From positions 1 to 64,000 of the forward strand of contig CANJGB010000014.1 in assembly GCA_947473805.1 (NCBI GenBank): a DNA stretch of 64,000 nt, in the 5' to 3' direction. A program made the translations under genes and the position numbers. Below are positions 60,532 to 64,000 of this stretch, one piece after another. Source of the stretch: Alphaproteobacteria bacterium. Lineage in GTDB: Bacteria > Pseudomonadota > Alphaproteobacteria > Ferrovibrionales > Ferrovibrionaceae. How positions within the stretch are numbered: the first letter of the stretch is position 1; each line of letters starts with the position of its first letter. A model generated the notes under the pieces. That model was given only the letters and a program-made list of their open reading frames with translations. It made no database searches and was not told the DNA's origin.

Positions 60532-61062
60532 CTATTGGTCGGCCGTAAACAAGACGCTGCGACCGGCCTTGGCCGCGCGTTCGAACAGGGCGCGCACGTT
60601 CTGGAAGCAGTCCCATGAGTATTCGAGGTCTTCCTCGCCATATTCCGGCCAGACGTCCTTGCAGCGCACCCGGTAGTTTTCCGCAAACCAGTCCTGCGTA
60701 ATGGCCGCGAGGGCGAGAGCGACGGCGGGCACTTTATCCGCATCCACCAGCCGCATAATGTAATCAGCGTTCCCGACCGGCGTGTCATGCAGGTTGCGGC
60801 CGCCCATGATGCAGAGCCGCAATTCCTCTGGTCCCGATTTTTGAAGCATGTCTTCAGTGAAACGGCTCTCCCCGTTGGGATAGCCGGTAAGCGTGCGGTG
60901 GATGCCGTCCCAGGCCTTGTCAGACTCGGCCAGGAACTCCTTGTCCCAGGCTTCCTCGATGTCCTCCTGCAGATAGTCGATCCGCTCGTCACCGGGCGGC
61001 AGCGACAGCAGCTTTTTCTCCTGCTCTTCGGTCAGCGCAAAATGCACTCCCAGACAAGACAT
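60532..61062 (-). CDS. DUF1877 (YfbM-like) protein
   Basis: 176 aa. Family pattern MSCLGVHFALTEEQEKKLL, YLQEDIEEAWDKEFLAESDK, WDGIHRTLTGYPNGE, LCIMGGRNLHD and a C-terminal FQNVRALFERAAKAGRSVLF. Soluble, acidic. The function of YfbM-type proteins is unknown. Upstream is a short AT-rich stretch (61063-61134) that probably carries its promoter. Confidence 0.85.
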   Translation of the reverse strand: MSCLGVHFALTEEQEKKLLSLPPGDERIDYLQEDIEEAWDKEFLAESDKAWDGIHRTLTGYPNGESRFTEDMLQKSGPEELRLCIMGGRNLHDTPVGNADYIMRLVDADKVPAVALALAAITQDWFAENYRVRCKDVWPEYGEEDLEYSWDCFQNVRALFERAAKAGRSVLFTADQ

Positions 61063-61134
61063 GGCCCTTCTCCATATTCATGATTTGTTCTCATATTTCT
61101 ATGATGCATGAATTATGGATATGCAACTTAAAAG

Positions 61135-61491
61135 TTAGTTCTTCGGCTGCTTCGCCAGCCACGCCTTCATGAAGGCGATCTCGCTTTCCTGCGCCTTGAC
61201 GATGTCCTGTGCCAGCTTGCGCAGTTCGGGGTCCTTGCCATGCGCCAGCACGACTTGCGCCATGTCGATGGCGCCCTGGTGGTGGGGAATCATGCCGGTG
61301 GCGAAGTCGCGGTCGGCATTGCCGGTAAAGGCGATAGCCATGCCCTTGTGCATGGGCTCGTTGGCTGCCTTGAACGCGGTGGTCGAGGGCGCGTCGCCCG
61401 ACTTGCCCCCGCCATGGTGGTCGTGGTTCTGCGCCAGGGCGAAGCCGGCAAGGGCAGTAAGGCCGGCGGCGAGGACGAGGGATTTCAGCAT
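61135..61491 (-). CDS. DUF305-family exported protein
   Basis: 118 aa from the ATG at 61491 with GGAGA upstream; an in-frame longer start (61536) is less likely. Signal peptide MLKSLVLAAGLTALAGFALA, then His-rich NHDHHGGGKSGDA and the DUF305 hallmark ATGMIPHHQGAIDMAQVVL, which offers His and Met ligands for a metal, possibly copper. Likely periplasmic. The DUF305 group is linked to copper handling in some bacteria. No copper genes are adjacent. Confidence 0.85.
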   Translation of the reverse strand: MLKSLVLAAGLTALAGFALAQNHDHHGGGKSGDAPSTTAFKAANEPMHKGMAIAFTGNADRDFATGMIPHHQGAIDMAQVVLAHGKDPELRKLAQDIVKAQESEIAFMKAWLAKQPKN

Positions 61492-61560
61492 CGGTACATC
61501 TCCGTCTTTGATGCAGCCGATGATCCACCCTCCCATCGTGGCAAGGTCAAGCGCGGATAC

Positions 61561-62031
61561 TCAGGCATCGAGCGGCACCCAAATTTCGACCAGGCCGGTG
61601 CCGGTCATCGGGTTGAACTCGGGGCCGTAGCGTTCGAACGTCGGCGCCGACGCCGCCTTGCGGCCCGAGGCCGGCAGCCACTCGGTCCAGATCGCGGTCA
61701 GCGTCGTGCGCAGCGTCGAGATATGGCTGCGGTGGCTGAACACGGCGTAGTGCCGCGCGGGAATCTGCACGGTCGCGAATCCCGCCGGCATGCCGCCGCC
61801 ATCCGTCACCTCGACGCCGGCGACATATTCGAAGCTCTTGTCCTCGTGGAAGTCGTGGCACACGCCATAGGCCACGCCGGCCACCTGGTTCGGCACCCGG
61901 CCGAAATAGCCGCCGAACCGCATCCACAGGGCCGGAATGCCCTGCGCGCCGTTCTCGAAGGTGAAACGTCCGCCAAGGCCGGCGACGAGCATCGCCTTGC
62001 CATCCTGGAACCGCGGGGCTTCAAGGGTCAT
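61561..62031 (-). CDS. GyrI-like / AraC-effector-binding domain protein
   Basis: 156 aa single domain: LVAGLGGRFTFENGAQGIPA, WMRFGGYFGRVPNQVAGVAY, FEYVAGVEVTDGGGMPAGFA and PARHYAVFSHRSHISTL, with a C-terminal YGPEFNPMTGTGLVEIWVPL. This is the SOUL/GyrI-type effector-binding fold found alone or in AraC regulators; it binds small molecules. Its 4-bp overlap with tag points to coupled expression. Confidence 0.82.
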   Translation of the reverse strand: MTLEAPRFQDGKAMLVAGLGGRFTFENGAQGIPALWMRFGGYFGRVPNQVAGVAYGVCHDFHEDKSFEYVAGVEVTDGGGMPAGFATVQIPARHYAVFSHRSHISTLRTTLTAIWTEWLPASGRKAASAPTFERYGPEFNPMTGTGLVEIWVPLDA

Positions 62032-62615
62032 GACAACTCCGCGTGCCGGTGGCAGGTGACGACATGGTCGTTGACCATGCCCACTGCCTGCATAAAGGCA
62101 TAGACGATGGTGGGGCCGACGAAGTTGAAGCCTTCGGCGCGCAGCGCCTTCGACAAAGCCAGGCTCTCCTTCGTTTCGGCAGGGATCTTCCCCGCCTTCC
62201 ACTTGTTCTGCAGCACCTTGCCGTCGGTGAACTGCCAGATGAACCCAGCGAAGCCGCCATCGCGCTCCATGATCTTGTGCCACGCCTGCGCGCTCTTGAT
62301 CGAGCTCTCGATCTTCGAGCGGTTGCGCACGATGCCGGCATCCAGCATCAGCTTCTCGACCTTCTTCGGTGTATAGCGGGCGATCTTGGCGGGCTCGAAG
62401 CCATCGAACGCGCGGCGGAAATTCTCGCGCTTGCGCAGGATGGTGATCCACGACAGGCCGGCCTGGAAACCGTCGAGGATCAGCTTCTCGAACAGGGCGC
62501 GGTGGTCGCGCTCCGGCACGCCCCATTCCGTGTCGTGGTAGTGGACGTACAGCGGGTCTTCGCCACACCAGTGGCAACGCGCCTTGCCATCGGCACTTGA
62601 ACTGGCTTGCGGCAT
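62028..62615 (-). CDS. tag: DNA-3-methyladenine glycosylase I
   Basis: 195 aa. N-terminal zinc-binding CHWCGEDPLYVHYHDTEWG, then ALFEKLILDGFQAGLSWITI, the helix-hairpin region and the C-terminal FNFVGPTIVYAFMQAVGMVN with the last zinc ligands in VVTCHRH. It excises 3-methyladenine from DNA. Overlaps the GyrI-like gene by 4 bp. Confidence 0.95.
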   Translation of the reverse strand: MPQASSSADGKARCHWCGEDPLYVHYHDTEWGVPERDHRALFEKLILDGFQAGLSWITILRKRENFRRAFDGFEPAKIARYTPKKVEKLMLDAGIVRNRSKIESSIKSAQAWHKIMERDGGFAGFIWQFTDGKVLQNKWKAGKIPAETKESLALSKALRAEGFNFVGPTIVYAFMQAVGMVNDHVVTCHRHAELS

Positions 62616-62662
62616 GCCGCCTCCTCGCTGTGTGATTTCAACGGACAGCTAGGATATGTCGC

Positions 62663-63217
62663 TCACTCCTGCGGGTCCACGTATCTTGCGGGGTCTGTAA
62701 CTTCAACCTTGCCGCTGTCGCAGTCGATGCCGGTACGTCTGCGCTGGGCGCCGAAGTCCATGACCAGCAGCAGCTTGTTGACGGTACTGCCGTCGTTCGA
62801 CAGCGGCAGCAGCAGGCGCTGCACCTTGACCCGCGTATCGTCGGGCACGGGATAGGCATTTTCCACGTATAGCGGCCGGCCGGTGGCGACGACGCGCTGA
62901 TAGATGCCGTCGAAATATTCCAGGCGCTCGCCGCTCAGCACCTCGTCCAGGTGCTTGCCGGTATGGTCGGAGCCGAACGCCTCGTTGATGCGGGTTCCCA
63001 GCAGCGAGCAGCGCAGGCGCGGGCCTACCACGTCGAGGATGCCGATATGCGGCAGCAGCGACACGATGTCGGCAGGATCGATATCGGCGCGCGTCGGCAT
63101 GGCGCGCCCGTATCGCTTCGACTGCCAGTACTGCAGCATCTCAAATAGAAGCGGACTCACCTCCTCGGGACCGAGGTTGGCGACGTCGCGTGTGTCCGGC
63201 ACCTGCCGTACCCCCAA
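62663..63217 (-). CDS. PAS_5-type domain protein
   Basis: 184 aa. The PAS_5 pattern is clear: EMLQYWQSKRYGRAMPTRAD, IVSLLPHIGILDVVGPRLRC, GKHLDEVLSGERLEYFDGIY and VQRLLLPLSNDGSTVNKLLL. No output domain. Similar in the core to the longer protein at 23734-24531. Such proteins are abundant in Rhodospirillales-type genomes, and their role is not established. Confidence 0.82.
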   Translation of the reverse strand: MGVRQVPDTRDVANLGPEEVSPLLFEMLQYWQSKRYGRAMPTRADIDPADIVSLLPHIGILDVVGPRLRCSLLGTRINEAFGSDHTGKHLDEVLSGERLEYFDGIYQRVVATGRPLYVENAYPVPDDTRVKVQRLLLPLSNDGSTVNKLLLVMDFGAQRRRTGIDCDSGKVEVTDPARYVDPQE

Positions 63218-63299
63218 GCTTTATTAGCCACGCGGGCCGTTTGAAGCACATTCGGGGGAAATTGTTAAGGTGTAATCCCGCTGTTGGTGTGCCTGTATT

Positions 63300-64000
63300 T
63301 CAGGCTTGGCGCAGAAGCACGCCATCGGCTGCGAACGGTGCCGGTTTTTCCAGGGCGTCCAGCCGCAGCAACGCCAGGCCAAGCGTGCCCTGCGAGGTGC
63401 GCATGACGCCGGCCTCCGCACCGTCCTGCAGGATCGGCGTGCCGGGTGGGGGCAGGGAAACATCCCCGGTTACCTTCACCAGCCGCCGTTTGCCGAGGCC
63501 GCGATACTTGGTGCGGGCGGTGATCTCCTGGCCGACATAGCAGCCCTTGTCGAAATCGACGCCGTTCAGCGCCTCGAACCCGTTCTCGAGCAGCAGTGCC
63601 TTTTCCACTTCCAGGTCGCGGCTGCCGTCCGGCACGCCTAGCGACAGCCGAAGCTGCGTGTAATCCTCCGCCCTGCCGGGCGCTTGGTCAGGCACAAATC
63701 CCTTGGCGACGATGGCCCGGCGCCCCAGTCCGGCGTTACGTGGATCGACATAGGCCAGGCTGTTGGCAAATGGCGTCACGGCGCCCGCCGCGCCGGTGTG
63801 CGGGTCGTCCCACAGCAGCAGCACATCGTGGCTGGTATTCAGGTCGGTGAACTGCACCTTGGCGCGCAGCCGGTACAGCTTCAGGCGCTTCACCAGGTCG
63901 GCCTGGCGCTCGCGCTCGCAATCGATCACCACACCATCCTGCCAGGGCGCGATGAAGAAGTCGTGCAGGAAGCGGCCCTGCGCGGTCAGCAGTGCGGCAT
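63300..64000 (-). CDS. YgfZ/CAF17-like folate-binding protein (5' end off the window)
   Basis: At least 233 aa visible, running off the right edge. The frame continues upstream of any start in view (ALLTAQGRFLHDFFI) and carries the GcvT-like domain with the family signature KGCYVGQEITAR and the C-terminal VTGDVSLPPPGTPILQDGAE. YgfZ proteins help make or repair Fe-S enzymes using folate. The C-terminus lies in the window; the start does not. Confidence 0.9.
   Translation of the reverse strand, partial: AALLTAQGRFLHDFFIAPWQDGVVIDCERERQADLVKRLKLYRLRAKVQFTDLNTSHDVLLLWDDPHTGAAGAVTPFANSLAYVDPRNAGLGRRAIVAKGFVPDQAPGRAEDYTQLRLSLGVPDGSRDLEVEKALLLENGFEALNGVDFDKGCYVGQEITARTKYRGLGKRRLVKVTGDVSLPPPGTPILQDGAEAGVMRTSQGTLGLALLRLDALEKPAPFAADGVLLRQA

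Overview
The window is 64 kb of a GC-rich alphaproteobacterial chromosome, most like the Rhodospirillales-type lineages. Four things suggest this: high GC with strong codon-position bias, PAS_5-type proteins, the ribosomal block rpsF-rpsR-DUF2232-rplI beside dnaB and alr, and the run fabD-fabG-acpP-fabF-mltG / yicC-gmk. Nearly all of it is densely packed housekeeping DNA, with many 4-bp ATGA/GTGA gene overlaps. No tRNA, rRNA, CRISPR array or prophage was seen. The left edge holds the start of an IS3-type transposase next to a truncated coding fragment.

Layout: 0.4-4.8 kb carries an ABC-F ATPase, a degenerate 2H phosphoesterase, an ArsC/Spx-like protein, a LprI-MliC-like exported protein and purT. 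4.8-5.7 kb is an ArsR/SRPBCC pair under a perfect palindromic operator. 5.8-11.3 kb has membrane and envelope genes (YfgM-like, bamB), der and azlCD. 11.3-13.6 kb holds a VapBC module with an 18-bp-arm palindrome, an exported protein of unknown function, a frameshifted DUF805 gene and a MarR regulator. 13.1-18.3 kb is a minus-strand operon radA-cvpA-purF-DUF2937-SDR-marR. 18.4-21.0 kb is a plus-strand insertion (PNPOx-like, phospholipase D-like lipoprotein, DUF2239). 21.0-30.1 kb is minus strand again: rpsF-rpsR-DUF2232-rplI, cfa, dnaB, a PAS protein and alr-mlaE-mlaF.

30.3-39.2 kb holds a lytic transglycosylase and an acyl-CoA catabolic neighbourhood: ADP-forming CoA ligase, class III CoA transferase, limonene-monooxygenase-like LLM flavoenzyme, a solute-binding protein without its transporter, and an atypical SDR. 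39.3-46.1 kb is the fatty-acid cluster, then mltG, yicC and gmk. 46.1-46.6 kb is a non-coding stretch with a dispersed repeat, a mini-ORF with a strong ribosome binding site, several perfect hairpins and an intrinsic terminator. 46.6-53.4 kb has a TrmH-family methyltransferase, ksgA-pdxA-surA, thyX, an HSL-type hydrolase and a NIPSNAP protein.

53.45-60.35 kb is the most unusual region: purU followed by five tandem Bcr/CflA-type MFS exporters of almost equal length, each overlapping the next by exactly 4 bp. The right end carries DUF1877, DUF305, a GyrI-like protein, tag, a second PAS_5 protein and a partial ygfZ.

Two functional links stand out. PurU (formate-producing) and PurT (formate-using) are both present, alongside purF. 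The cell-envelope theme (BamB, SurA, MlaEF, MltB, MltG, Cfa, PLD-like lipoprotein) recurs along the window. All functional calls rest on reading motifs and gene order; no database search was possible.
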